Assembly: GCA_003956705.1 (NCBI GenBank)
Contig: QZCP01000002.1
Location: 1 to 64,000, forward strand
Reading direction: 5' to 3'
Source of the DNA: Brevipalpus yothersi
Taxonomy: Eukaryota > Arthropoda > Arachnida > Trombidiformes > Tenuipalpidae
DNA length: 64,000 nucleotides
Below the pieces are notes generated by a model. The model had not been told where the DNA came from, searched no databases, and saw only the letters and a program-made list of their open reading frames with translations. Each line of letters begins with the position of its first letter. Positions within the stretch are counted from its first letter, which is position 1. A program made the translations under genes and the position numbers. Positions 46,664-60,039 of the stretch are shown here, in pieces.

Positions 46664-48602
46664 AGGAACTAACAATTGAAGAGAGAAATTGGAAACCACT
46701 TCATCTCATGGTATCATCCAGAATTTTTGATGATGATTTCTCTTTTCGAGCAAGGTACACACCCTCATGATACATTGTTTGTATGAGACTCTTATGGAGC
46801 CAAGAAGATATTATTCTGTAGCTTTTTTACTTCTTCTTAATATCACATACACACTCGCACACATATATACACCATCTTTTCATCTTTTTCTATCTTGCTC
46901 TCGAATTCTGTCTTCTTTTTTCTCCTATGAAATTGAATGCAACGAGAATATCTTCACAATTTTGATAGAGATCTGAAGAGCCATTCGAAATGATATCAGG
47001 AAAAAAAAGAGAGCGAGAGGCAGCTAGAAAACTATTGTCCCCACTCGAATGTAAGAATGATTGATATTGTGAGTGGAGAGAATTATGTACCGCTAAATAT
47101 CACTCCGGGAATTCTTTAGAAATAAGATGATAAGAAAAGCTGCATGAAAGCTCATCAGATAGATTTCTTTTGATCAAGATATTCTCTCCAAAATGACGTT
47201 TAACATGTATTCCAAAGCCTCAAAATTGTAAGCTTCCACTTTCATTTGTTGCCCTCGATCAACATTGCTACGGATAATCAAAAATTGAAACTAAGGAAAG
47301 TGAAAATACACCTCAAGTAATGCTAGTCACTTTTGAACAAAATACAAAGCTCTCAGTGAGAGGAAGTGTACATCAGCATCTTTCTTGATCAGTCACTTGA
47401 TGATGATAATTTCCTCAGGGTTTTCTTTTTGATGCTCCGATTTGAGAAAATTTACTCTCTCATCTTTCAATTCTAATTTTTTTTCTTCTCCTCCACTCTC
47501 TCCTCCTCTTCCTCTCTCATCAACTGTACATTATGGATGATGGGGAAGAGTGAAGATAGAAGAGAAAATTTTCTCTCTCTATCAATTGAAAAGATGTCAG
47601 AGCCACTTTCTTCATTAAGGCACAATAAGGATAAAGCTGGAGAAAAAAAACTCATCTCTTAACTTTTTCCAGTAACACATTGAAGAGAAGAGATTGTCAT
47701 TCGATCCTTGATGCGAGGAGAAAGAGAATAGAAGAGAGAAAGAAAGCATCTTTCAGGGCTGTTTTTTCGATTTCGAGTGAAAAAACTAGTGAACCCTGCT
47801 ATTTTAGACATCTCTCAGATGCAAAACATCTGAGTCTTACAGCCAATCGATTGTAGGAACAGAATCATCTTGAACATTGTTGAGTAAGGCAACTGTTTCG
47901 ATGATCAACAATAGTGGAAGAAATATCAGGAATAAAATATAGTAATCTAAGAGAAAAGTTGGAAAGTTCGATTGTCAAATAGAAATACGAAGAAATGAAC
48001 TCATCTCGATTGTGTATTCACTCTGGGAAAACTTTCCTCTCGATTGACATTTGAAAACCTTTCTGAAGATGAATTCTACGGAGGAGGAAGTCATTCTGTA
48101 TTTTTAAACCGATATCTTTTACTATAAATAAAACACAAGGAAATCTGAATATCCACTCAAATGAGCCTTCTTGCTTGGTATCTCAAGTGAACTCGCTTGG
48201 AAAAATACGAGATTCCCAAAAAAGGCTCAGGGTGATTGTAAACAATCTCTATGCAGGAATTGATACTTATAGTTGTAAATTAACAAATTATTCATTCTAT
48301 AATGAAATTTTGATCATCAAATGATGATGTTTAGTAAAGTCAACTTTCAAATCATGCAATATGCAACAAATTCATAATGATTATGCAGAGAAAATAAAGA
48401 AATGATGAGAAACAACAAAAAAATCACGAAAAAATGGCGAAAAAAAGAAAATCCAGGGAACAAATGGGGAGAGTTGCGTAACATATTTTACGAGAATCTA
48501 TCTGTTTCTCTTAGATACCCAAGATAATGAAATAACTGTCATCTACTAGGATGAGAGTTTGACGTTCAAATGAGTATCCGAAAGATGGTTAAATGTTTTG
48601 AT

Positions 48603-48603
<1 letters not shown>

Positions 48604-48637
<34 letters not shown>

Positions 48638-48643
48638 TCCTTC

Positions 48644-48681
<38 letters not shown>

Positions 48682-48700
48682 CTCTTTCTCTCTTTCTCTT
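48604..48700. repeat. Compound (CT)n-(TTTC)n microsatellite
   Basis: A CT run followed by about ten TTTC units and then TTTCTCTC units. Confidence 0.95.
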
Positions 48701-49099
48701 ATGAGGGTGAGAGCGTAGATGATGTTGCATTTATTGTTAATAAATGTTGGAATATCGACAGAGTAAAGTATTCTGTAGAAGAGAGAGAGAGAGGAGGGGA
48801 AGAGAGCAAAGAAGTGATCAGTAATTGGTGTGGATTTCTTATGTGAATCTATGTATTGGAGTATGGGTTTAAGTATGAGTAATACAGCATCGACTACCAC
48901 TACTGAGCTTGAAAAAAGAAGCAAGATAAACCGAAAGCTTCAATGATCATGATAGAGCTCATCAGCTTTCCAGGTTTCTCTCCTCTCTTGTCCAAACTAT
49001 TGGCTATAACATTCTGGTAGAGGGGAATGCTTGCTCTTGACATTCTCAACTGGATAAAGAGGGATGCAATACACTATAAAGTGTTGGAAACAGAAGAAT

Positions 49100-49104
<5 letters not shown>

Positions 49105-49152
<48 letters not shown>
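49105..49152. repeat. (GA)n microsatellite
   Basis: GA run in the PKA-RII intron. Confidence 0.97.
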
Positions 49153-49155
<3 letters not shown>

Positions 49156-49873
49156 ATTTCTCCATGAGTGTGTATGCTTGTGAGGATGGTCAATCGATAG
49201 AGATATATCTATTGCAGATGAATGACAATCATTTTGATGCATTGAATTGTCTGTGTCTCTGGTGTGTGTGCATGTGTGTGTTTGGTTGCTATTCGAAAAG
49301 GATTTCATCGGTAGATGTCCAATTCTTTCCATCATGTCCATTTAACCATGATTTCGATTGGTCTACCCAACCATTATCATCTTCCTAGGTGATGCATGAA
49401 AATTGTGGGATGTGTGTGCAGATATATGTATGTATGGTATAGCTATTGGAGTGAATAAAGAAAAAATTGTTCCTCAATAATAACGCTATTGGTTTGGGGT
49501 ATTTTGACGAATTTTTCATTGTCAGGAATGCATTGGACCAATATTATCTTCACATTCTGAAGATGAGAATGGGGAAAAGAGAGAAGATTCTTTCATGTCA
49601 AAATTCTATCCCATAGTCACCAAAAATACTGGCAAAATTGATCGAGAATAAGTATGATAGTTTCAACAGGAAAAAGAGTGAGAGAATCGAAAAAGTTATG
49701 ATTCGAAGAGAGAAGCAAAAAGATTTAAAGGATTTCTCCCTCTTGCCACTCTTCTTTTTTTCTCTTTTTTGTCTGTCAAGCGAATAAAATATGGATGAAA
49801 TTCGACTTTTCATGAGGGTAGAAGAAAGAAAAAAGAAAACAATATTCAAAACTGTGCACATGAAATCAGAGCA

Positions 49874-49910
<37 letters not shown>

Positions 49911-51284
49911 AGATATTTGCTTTATAATGATCCAGTTTCTATGGGAAAAATTCAGGAAAAATTATTATTCTCCTTATTTTATGCATAAAAATGAACTACC
50001 TCTCTCCCCCTATTTCTATACTGAGCTTTCAAATCGAACGATAGAACGTGGAATAAAAAAGGGAAAGAATAAGCTTCATGATGTTTCATGGTGAAAGGAT
50101 AACTTCTTTTGCATCCCATTGATGTCTTAGTAGGATGAAAAATGATACATTTGAATGTGTATGTACTCAGAATGGATGAATGGAGGGAAAAAATTTCTTT
50201 ATCCTAGCTTCAGTCTATGTCCACTTGGTTTTTTGAGAAACAGTTCTTTGACTGTTGGACGATGAAAAGAATGAAATAAATCCATGATAGCCCTTGATCA
50301 TTCCAGCAAAATTTCGAATAACCAAACACCAGAATCTCCTTCATATAGACAAACAAGTTGCATTGACTCAAATGTATTCCTATCCAATATGTATTTTTAT
50401 CCCATGCGTAAAATCATGGGAAAGTTCCAATGAATTGAGAGATGAAGAAGAGGAAAGATTGTGGTGACAAGATAAATGTTCTATGGATGCAAATGATATA
50501 CCACATGTGCTATTATCATCTAAACAAGAATTCAATTGATATAATATGAAGCAAAAAAAAGAGCGAAAGTAAGAAAAAAGAGAGTGAAATTTTGAATGCC
50601 TGTAGACGTATATATTGGTGAAAGGAGGAGGAATATATTTCAATCTTTCCAACACAACAGTGTGCATTGTATAAACATGTATAGAATCTGTGATTCCTTG
50701 TCATGATGATTGTATTATTCTAGACAGGCCAAGCCTAGTTGTAGTTGATATTATTTATGAAGATATTTCACAACATTCATTCTAGACATATCATGATGTC
50801 TGTATGATGAGTGAATGAAGATTCACAGCCATAATGAAAAAATATATATATACATATACATGTATACATGTATGTGTGTGTGTATGTGCATGATGTCCCA
50901 TGAACGTCATGAAGAACGTGCATGCTGAGCAATCTTTCACTCATAGAATACAATTTTCACCAAGATATTCCTCTCACTTATATACCGAAAAATGTACTGA
51001 AGTTAAAATTGAATTGAGAGAGTGAAGTTTATATCTTGTTTACTCATCACTTGCGTTCAGAATAATAAGATTCTGCTAGAAGAGAGACATTCGAAATCCA
51101 TCGTTTTTCAGGAGTTCGTGCAAAGTTCTATCTCCTCTTCCCCACTCCTCCCCCTGAAAGTCGGATAGAGAATATAAAATCGAATTATTGCCCCTGAAGA
51201 AGATTGTGATTTGATATCTTTATCGTTTGGATAAAGAATATTTGGGAATAACTTGGATAAAAATGAAATAGAAAAATCTGAGTA

Positions 51285-51288
<4 letters not shown>

Positions 51289-51332
<44 letters not shown>
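51289..51332. repeat. (CT)n microsatellite
   Basis: CT run in the PKA-RII intron. Confidence 0.97.
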
Positions 51333-51334
<2 letters not shown>

Positions 51335-52165
51335 GTCATTTCTTTATCATCTTTTTAGAAATGATATAAAACGGTGCAATGATGGAAAAAGTGAGCTCAG
51401 TATCATGGGGATTCAAATGCAACTTTACAAGAATGTCTCTCAAACTGATTCCATCTTTCTGGGGGTTCCTCTCTTTTTTGCACCATAAGAATGTCAGCTA
51501 TGATTGTACATTACATTTCAAAATATCGTGACAAAAACTCATTTTTCTCTTGTGGGCAAAGCTCCATTTAGCACAAATGACAGAGAAGAAGAGAGAGAGA
51601 GAGGAGGATATTTTCTGTATCTGAGGTTCTTTTCATCGGTTTTTGATCTACTCACCTGACACTTTGCTATTCTGATGAGTTCATTTGTGCTGAACAAAAA
51701 ATGTGTTGATAGATTGGTTCATTGATATGTCATGGCATTCCTCTTTACTCTTTTTTCCCCTTCTCAGGCAATTATATGACAAAAATTTTAACTCATATTC
51801 TCATTCTTTTTTTGTTTTGAATTGGCCTTGTTTGAAATTTACATGTATATCCCTCATCAAATGAGATGTGTTGATGGAACTTGAGGGTAAATAATTTGAT
51901 TTCAATTTATCATGCCCATGACTGAAACAATTTCCTTCGATCATTCCATCTTTCGAGTTGACTGATTTTTTAACCCAAATAATTGCTATCTGTGTTTGGA
52001 TAAATTTTGGAACAATACTTTGAGCTAAGAATAGAATTTTAATTGAAAATCCTGGAGCTAATTCTGGAAAATATGATTTTTTCTATTATTCAGGCATTTT
52101 CTCCCTAAGTGGGTATGAAGTCCTTGTTTACGTTTTGAGGACGTTTCAAAAAAATATTTGACAAG

Positions 52166-52220
52166 TCTCTCTTTCTCTCTTTCTCTCTTTCTCTCTTTCT
52201 CTCTTTCTCTCTTTCTCTCT
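52166..52220. repeat. (TTTCTCTC)n octanucleotide repeat
   Basis: About seven head-to-tail TTTCTCTC units in the PKA-RII intron, distinct from the plain CT runs. Confidence 0.95.
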
Positions 52221-54426
52221 CGAATTGATCAAGCTTCTGTTGCAGTTGTCTTGAATCAGCAAAATGGAAAGCTCACATAAGATGGACCGCCTTGTAAGAT
52301 GAATAACTCGATCGAATTTAGCATATATCAGAGACTTCGAGAACAGAAGATGTATTGGAATATTCGGAATCTGGCTCATGGATAATCTCTCATGAATTCA
52401 ATAAATCTAAACAACCTGAACTTCATAGTGTCAGAAGAGCAGAGATATAACTCTTGATAAATGGCCCAGATTTTTAGCTGAAACTCTCTGGAATAGATTG
52501 ATAGACTTAAAATTCTCTCCCAATCATCAAGGGCGTATGGTTAGGATAAGACTTTCCTCTCTCTCTGCCTCGATAATCTAGGAAAAACTCGATAAGAAAA
52601 AGGTTGATACTTGTATGATCTCTGTTTTTCTGGCCAAATCAGTTGAGATTCACTTCATTTCAACCATTGAAAGAATGACGTGAAGTAATTTTCAGCTTGA
52701 CTGCAGCTATTGCATCTTTCTTTCAATTTTCACTCTTCATCAGCTGATGATCACTCTCAGATGCCGGAAAATTATCGAAATACTCTAGATGATGAGGATC
52801 ATTAGCTTCCCTCGATCCCATTTAGCAATTATACCACAATGTCTCTCCAAAGAATAAACAATAAGTCACCATGGAAAATTGATACTCAAAAAACCTTAAT
52901 ACAGATGACCATATCACTTTCTGTTCAATATATCATTTCACGACATCAGAAGTCAGTTCTATTGGCTATATAGTGGAGCCTTGTTGCTACATCTACTCAT
53001 GTTTTGAGGTATAGATTTACACATTGAACACTATTGATAATTTAAACTGTAGGTTGATAGCTCTTTGATGTCCAGAATAACTTGCCAAAAGTTCAATATG
53101 ACCCTGTTTTAACCTCATAAAAGACTGAAGCGATCCATATGTCAGCGTTTCAATTTGAATTTGATCCGTGAATTCAGATGCAAATGATTGATTGCCCACC
53201 CAGTAAGCGTGTGCTTGGACAAATCCAACCAATATTCCGCAAACACATAAACATAGACATGATTGAAAGTTGAATGACTCATGAGAATCGATATTATTCG
53301 TCTGTCCATCAAGTTTGAATACAAGAATGATTATCATTCAATATATGTCCATTGCATATACACATACACCTGACAGTTAGAATCTCATCTACATTAGCGT
53401 GTCAGAGCAGGTGATATGTACAGACCGTTGAGATTGACTTGCTAGAGAAGACAGAATATTATTATCATTCAAATCGATTAAATAATTCATAAAACACACT
53501 CATGTGTTGCCTTCGTTCAAGACTCAGGAACTGATCTGTGTTTGCCCCCAAACAGATTCATTTGCTGGCACTCAGTTGACAATTTGATCTGATAATGAAT
53601 TTGTGTGTGTGTGTTTGCAGAATAAGACAAAGGCTAAGAATATCTCAAATGAATAAGAAGTAATAACTGAGGAGGAAGGAAAAAATCAATTGCTTTGCTG
53701 AACAAATAGCCTCAGAATATTCTAAGTGATAGTTGCAATATGAACTCATTTGGTTGAAGATGGAAGATATTTTTACTCTTCCAAATGAAGTAATTCCTTC
53801 TCCACTCCTTGTTGCATTGGATTGCTTCATCCCCTTGAACATAAGCACCTTGATAAGATAAACTGAAACTAACGTAATACACCGTACCTGTGAAAGAAAC
53901 CTGAGAATTTCTTATCAGTGTGTCGCAATGTGAAGGGCTTATGCAAATTGGTGTTGAGATTATCTATACCTTCCAAAATTCTCTGAATAAGCTTCCCTCA
54001 ATAAGCTCGACCGATCATCTGAACAATCAGCTCAATACATATACAGCCAAGTATACTTTTATACACGGAATGATCGATTGATTTTATTTGTGATTGAATG
54101 TTTGCCTCTTGGGTTGCGTGGAATCACATTTATTTACCTTGTAAGAGAGGGGTATGAATCAATTCTTCAACCCATAAGATGATCGGTGATCAACCGAGGA
54201 GGAGAAGAGATAGAGAGTGATGGAAGGAAACAAGACAGGAGTAAAAATTTCAAGCCCAAAGCAATGATAGGATTGAGAAGTGGTAATTGAACTAATGGGT
54301 ATCAGTAAGCTAGTTAGATAGCTATGGAAGAATACAATTTTTCTCCAAGGAAACAAGATGGAAAAAGAGTTGGATGGGATTGAAAGTGGGAGGTAGAAGG
54401 AATGCCATGGGATGGAAGTGGAAATC

Positions 54427-54427
<1 letters not shown>

Positions 54428-54489
<62 letters not shown>
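54428..54489. repeat. (GA)n microsatellite
   Basis: GA run in the PKA-RII intron. Confidence 0.97.
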
Positions 54490-54493
<4 letters not shown>

Positions 54494-55012
54494 AGAATTG
54501 AAGCTCAAGTGAAAGATTGGTTTGACATCATGAAAGAAGAAAAAGAAGAAGAAGAAGGCATCGAATGAAATAAGTGATTTGCTGGATAAGTGAAGAAGGG
54601 TGGAGAATCGAGCCTTGAAAGAAAGAAGTGGAGATAGATAGACAATCCAGATGGATGGAATCTTGGTGAGAATAAGGGCACAAAAAGAATCTACTGGAAG
54701 AAAGAAGAATATTTCTTCTATCAAAGCTTCTTGTCATCCAAATTTAGCATCCATATTTTTACATCACTATGGGAAAAGAGAAACAAAATCCAGATTCAAT
54801 TTCCATTCCAGCATCCATCTTACAGCAGATAACATATATTCTTTTCATTCAACAATCGCCATTCAATTCTTGCGACATACGTACACAAACAAAACAGAGG
54901 CATCTTGATTCTCACATTGAACATTCATCTTTTCTCTTTTATTTCACGTTTGACTATGGATTCTCTGTTGTAGATGTTTCATACAATTGAGTCCTGCATT
55001 TTCTTGTCTCAT

Positions 55013-55048
<36 letters not shown>

Positions 55049-56480
55049 TCACTCTTGATGCTTGTTACCATTTTCACACCACGCCAATACAATGTTAATT
55101 CTAGTGTATTATCATTTGCCATGCAACAACAAACAAGCGTGAATTGAAACGAAAAATTTTTGTGTCAACAAACATGCCAATCTGATTTTGCGAAGCTTAG
55201 CAATCCATGGAAAATTGGATGGAGAGCAGAGAGAGAGAGAGAGAGAGAAAGGAAGAGGAGGAGGAATAGTATGGGATGGAATGAAAAGAAAATAGAGTTG
55301 GTAGTAAAAGTTAGTGATGGATAAAATATCGAAAACGAAAGCTCAGTTGATTTCTTTCAATAACTTATTCATGTTTGAAGATAGAGAGAGAGAGAGAGAG
55401 AGAAAAGAGAAAATCTGAATTTCTCCACTTTTCAACAGGCATAGTGAAATTATACTATTGGATTCCAGATAAGTAATATTTTTCATTTTTCCTCTCCCAC
55501 CTCCATTCCACTTCCACTTCCATGAGCCAGGTATACTTTCTTTTTTTGCCATCATTCCTTTTTTTCCTCTTCTCTTTCGCTCTCAGTTTCTTTCTTTGAT
55601 CAAATAAATCTAAAAATCTGCGCATGATGATGCAGCAATAGAATTCTGTTATTCCCTCAGTTTTTTCCTGCCCTTCCATTGAATGTCTATTGAACAATAT
55701 GAGTAGAGAGAAGATGAAAATTGAGTATTGATTTGCTAGAGGAATCTAGATATACATGTATATATATATACACATAACGAATGAGTGTACATGTACATGG
55801 GGGTATCATTTACATACTCGAAAAGGTGTTGTATCATCAACCAATATTGGGCATAAATAACGGCTGATAATGAAAAATCTGACAGAATCTTGCCTCAAAT
55901 ACTGTATGTGTGTACACATACACGTATGAATAATGGACTAATCGATTGTTGTGTGTATATGTACGGAAAAGAGGGCGAAAATTTTGTGCACTAAAATCGA
56001 TAAATTATATGGCATATACATATAAGTGAGTCGAAATAGTGATCTATTGTTTATAGAATAATTGATGTAGCAAAGGAAGAGAGATAGGAAGAGAAAGTGA
56101 TGGAGAATAATTCAGTATGAATGTTGTTATCGTCATAATGTGATGAATTACTCTCATGAGAGCATGTTTGATGATGAATCAGTTAACATTCGGGTGTGTG
56201 TATATATATATTTCCCTTTACTCAATAACAAAAATGATCAAAATATGAATATAATTATCATAATTCATCCTATTATTGGCTGGACAAGTTGATTGATGTT
56301 GAAAGAGTATTCAGGTAGAAATAGATACGTATCATGAGCATAGATGAAATTTTTCTTCCATCGAATAAATAGAGGAAAGAAACAGTGGATCGGAAGGAAT
56401 TTTTTGAATAAAAATTCCAAATTATCCTACCATAAAGCATTATAAATTAATTGAAAATCAAATCAATTTGCTAAACTTAC

Positions 56481-56587
56481 TTTTCTATTACGTAAAAATA
56501 ATCACCATCATCACCCTGTCGGATGACCATTTCACCTGCCTTAACTTTACGCTCAAACATGGCATCCAAAACCTCTGACATCTCTAC
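56481..56587 (-). CDS. PKA-RII exon: start of CNB-A
   Basis: 107 nt, starting in phase 0 after TTCTACAG and ending AAAA/GTAAGT. Reads VEMSEVLDAMFERKVKAGEM, then VIRQGDDGDYFYVIE. V-L-D-A-M-F-E-R and Q-G-D-D-G-D-x-F-Y-V-I-E are near-invariant in PKA-RII. The protein keeps the catalytic subunit inactive until cAMP binds and is normally tethered to anchoring proteins through an N-terminal dimerization/docking domain. That domain and the inhibitor sequence are coded by exons upstream that I could not find between here and 59.3 kb. Confidence 0.94.
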
Positions 56588-56991
56588 CTGTAGAATAGAT
56601 AGAATATATTTTGGATGATGAGTGGGGGGGTGAACGGAAAAAATGTAAAGATTATAGAAGTGGAACATGATGAAACCATGTTAACACTTGGCCAAGTGGA
56701 AAATAAAATTTTCAGATCCAATGGGTTTTGGGGAGAAGCGGGAAGATGGAAAGAGAGAGGAAAATGGAATGATACCTATGTTCTATAATCAGAACAAGGA
56801 TTTGAGAAGGGGATTCAAATGTTCAGAATAAAACCCATAGGATTGAAAATAAGTGTGTGATAATAATAATTTCATGAGATTATTAGCGATTGTGGTTCAA
56901 AGCGAAAATTTTGATATTGTTTTGCATACATCACCTCGATGTTCAATGAATATTCTTGGAGAAGAATCCAGGAGTTTACTCACAAAGTATC

Positions 56992-56999
<8 letters not shown>

Positions 57000-57066
<67 letters not shown>

Positions 57067-57615
57067 NNNNNNNNNNNNNNNNNNNNNNNNNNNNNNNNNN
57101 NNNNNNNNNNNNNNNNNNNNNNNNNNNNNNNNNNNNNNNNNNNNNNNNNNNNNNNNNNNNNNNNNNNNNNNNNNNNNNNNNNNNNNNNNNNNNNNNNNNN
57201 NNNNNNNNNNNNNNNNNNNNNNNNNNNNNNNNNNNNNNNNNNNNNNNNNNNNNNNNNNNNNNNNNNNNNNNNNNNNNNNNNNNNNNNNNNNNNNNNNNNN
57301 NNNNNNNNNNNNNNNNNNNNNNNNNNNNNNNNNNNNNNNNNNNNNNNNNNNNNNNNNNNNNNNNNNNNNNNNNNNNNNNNNNNNNNNNNNNNNNNNNNNN
57401 NNNNNNNNNNNNNNNNNNNNNNNNNNNNNNNNNNNNNNNNNNNNNNNNNNNNNNNNNNNNNNNNNNNNNNNNNNNNNNNNNNNNNNNNNNNNNNNNNNNN
57501 NNNNNNNNNNNNNNNNNNNNNNNNNNNNNNNNNNNNNNNNNNNNNNNNNNNNNNNNNNNNNNNNNNNNNNNNNNNNNNNNNNNNNNNNNNNNNNNNNNNN
57601 NNNNNNNNNNNNNNN

Positions 57616-57656
<41 letters not shown>
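57000..57656. repeat. (GA)n microsatellite spanning the assembly gap
   Basis: GA repeats on both sides (57000-57066 and 57616-57656) of an N run (57067-57615). The gap is probably a collapsed or unreadable GA tract, and its true length is unknown. Confidence 0.97.
57067..57615. other. Assembly gap (549 N)
   Basis: Run of N characters. ORFs drawn across it are artefacts of GA repeats plus unknown bases. Confidence 1.
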
Positions 57657-57657
<1 letters not shown>

Positions 57658-59357
57658 AATTTCCTTTCATGAAAAATTCTTATCAACAATATTTTCACCC
57701 TCATTTATCCATCTTCCATCATCTTTTCCCATCTTCTTGCATACATGTGTATATGCATATTGCCACTTTCATCACAAGACATTCTATTCTCACATCTCTA
57801 TCATCATCACTGTCAGACTATCAATCGAATTTTAGCTTTCAAATTGATTCACAAAAGTGTAGAGAAAATAGATGGAAAGAGGAGCGAAAAAAAAACAGTA
57901 AAAGTAGGGGGATCAAGTGAAATAAGAAAAAGGCAAGCATGTGTATGTTATGGTGATTGGCACATGGTAGATGGAGGATGTGATGAGGATGAAGATAAAA
58001 GAGAAAAGAAGAAGCAGTAGCGATACATACGAACCCCATACGAGCTACCGATGGAAGATGCTACTACTATTCCCAGGGAATGCTTCTCATACTCATTAGA
58101 TATGCAAGAATATCTTCTATCTACACTTTTTTTCTATCTTACATCATTTTCTCCACTCAAATTACACTAAGATGAACATTGAAGGCAAAATACGTACATG
58201 CTTGGCAGAGAGAAGGTAAAGAGATGAGAAGAGAGAAGTAGTTGAAAAAAAATTGACTCAAGCGTAATAAAATGAAAAGCTGGGAATGAAGTAATTTGTG
58301 ATAATTAAAATGATTAAGAAGTGAACAGTTGCCAGTAGTGGAAAGTCTATGTGAACATGGTGAATCATGGAAAAAGAAAGAGAGTTATTATGAAGAAAAG
58401 TTTCATGTTTCTTGATCACGACTGAATCATTTCTTATGAGTACAGCGAGAGAGAACATGATGAGAGAAGAAAGATCTTTTCAATTATATGGATGCTCGAT
58501 TTTTTTTCATATCTTAAAAAACTGACGAGTGCATCCATGAAATTGATCCCCTCCTCAGATAGTTTCATTAAAGAAATACGGTCAACCCCTCTTTTCGTCA
58601 AAAATTCAGTTCAGAAAGATTTTGGTCAATGCATATCAAATAGATGAATCCAGAAGATACTGGTAGGAAGTGTTCGATTATCCGAAACTCTCTGGAATCA
58701 TCGAATTTGGAAAAGATCGAGTTTCAATATGAAAAAGATATTCGCTTCTTCAAAATTTTTTGAGTTAATATTCATCACAAAAAAAGCGAATGAAAAAATT
58801 TTGATCATACATGTGCTTTGATGTATTTAAATGGAATTTTTCGACTAAAATTGAGAGGATTGTATGAGTCCTTTGGACAGAACTTTCTCCAATCCAGTGT
58901 CAATTTGTGTCTGATGGTTCAAAAATTCGGATTTGAATTCGTTTTCGATAATCTGGTTTATCAGTCAAAAAACTTCTGGAATTCAAAAACTTCAATTGTT
59001 CACAGCATTCTTTATGAGATTTGACACTTCACCAATCCCAAACGAAATTCCATGAATGAAGATGGAATATATGATCGATACAAACGAGTATCAGTATGAT
59101 CGAGTGATATCAAATGTACAGCAAGAGTTGATTTCAACCGGTGAAGACTTGATTGAGTATTATTTCAACTTCAACAACTCAAACATCAAACCCAATTCAA
59201 AAATTCCAGTTCCTCTCCCCATGATAATGATGATGATATTGTAGAACTTAAGTTTTTGGAACTGAGTTGATGAGATTGCCCATCTTCCCACATTTTTTCT
59301 TTCTTAGCCGATAATAAATGCTGCTGGAGTAAATTCTTAAATATTCTATTCACACTA

Positions 59358-59692
59358 CTAAGAAAGAGGTACTCGATGAAAAGTTGCAATATATGGTTTG
59401 TTTGGCTTCACACTTATTGTTGTTGCTGATCCTGTTAATGTTGTTGTAGGCGTTTTCAAGCGATTCTCCTTGATATTGGCCGATTCATCTGGCATCGATT
59501 TGTGTGTCCTAAAATGAGGATCACTTTTAGATAATATTTTGTTATCACGATCATTCACAGTGGTGTACATCACTGATGAACGATCATGCTTTCCCATAGC
59601 TCGACTCTCAGGAGCCAGATGATTAGAAGGTACCTGTGGAGCTATCATTCTTTTGCTAGATTTATCGGAACTATAGCCAAGACTTCGAGAAT
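59358..59692 (-). CDS. Ser-rich mucin-like protein, terminal exon
   Basis: 335 nt ending in TAG at 59358-59360. It starts after CTCTATCCAG (minus strand), splits an Asp codon with the previous exon, and encodes DSRSLGYSSDKSSKRMIAPQ through SATTISVKPNKPYIATFHRV and PLS. It is hydrophilic and rich in Ser, Lys and Pro, with no membrane helix or known domain. The 71-nt intron upstream is short, like those in the Dscam-like gene. Confidence 0.72.
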
Positions 59693-59763
59693 CTGGATAG
59701 AGGGGAAAGTTTTTTTTTACCAATTTCAAATGAATGATTAAACGTCATAATTGTGATCATCAC

Positions 59764-59901
59764 CGTCTGGTGAGGATGATGACGATTCCTGACCTTCTAC
59801 TTTAAACAATGGTTGCCTTCGTGAATTATATCGAAAATCGTAATCCACGAAAGCTGCAGTCTCATTGATCTGAATTGTTGTATGATGTGGAGTAGTTGTT
59901 C
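59764..59901 (-). CDS. Ser-rich mucin-like protein, penultimate exon
   Basis: 138 nt, phase 1 at both ends (GTTAG acceptor, GACG/GTGATG donor). It encodes GTTTPHHTTIQINETAAFVD, YDFRYNSRRQPLFKVEGQ and a run of five Ser. It contains the most aromatic stretch of the visible protein (FVDYDFRY). The frame matches both neighbouring exons, which supports the three-exon model. No family recognised. Confidence 0.7.
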
Positions 59902-60039
59902 CTAACGAATAATTCAAACAATTAGTTCAGTTTCAGTGTATATGATCATTTTCAGGATAAATGATAGTTTCTGATACCATATGAAGATCAACTAGCTAGC
60001 AGAATGAAATTTTTTTCAACCTAAGGCACTGAGACTCAC

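Larger units (their letters stand above)
43345..56480 (-). other. 13.1-kb PKA-RII intron
   Basis: No other RII exon or independent gene could be supported. It is rich in GA/CT microsatellites (44691-44730, 45061-45154, 45404-45442, 46625-46662, 48604-48700, 49105-49152, 49876-49907, 51289-51332, 52166-52220, 54428-54489, 55019-55044). A minus-strand ORF at 53017-53337 has a signal-peptide-like core and is discussed under findings. Confidence 0.65.
56588..59357. other. Region between PKA-RII CNB-A exon and the Ser-rich gene
   Basis: It holds a GA run, a 549-base gap and another GA run (57000-57656). I checked the minus strand for the RII docking-domain pattern and found none. Plus-strand ORFs (57745-58020, 58818-59024, 59056-59244) are unrecognised. 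The last reads VQQELISTGEDLIEYYFNFN, a curious acidic stretch, but it has no splice or family support. Confidence 0.5.

Noticed and set aside
56853..57920. Long ORFs on both strands through the gap
   Set aside because: They consist of GA-repeat dipeptides (Arg-Glu or Leu-Ser) and unknown bases from the N run.
59056..59244. Plus-strand ORF reading VQQELISTGEDLIEYYFNFN, faintly like an RII docking helix
   Set aside because: It is on the opposite strand to PKA-RII, lacks the I-P-x-x-L docking start and ends in a Met/Ile run from an ATG/ATA repeat.
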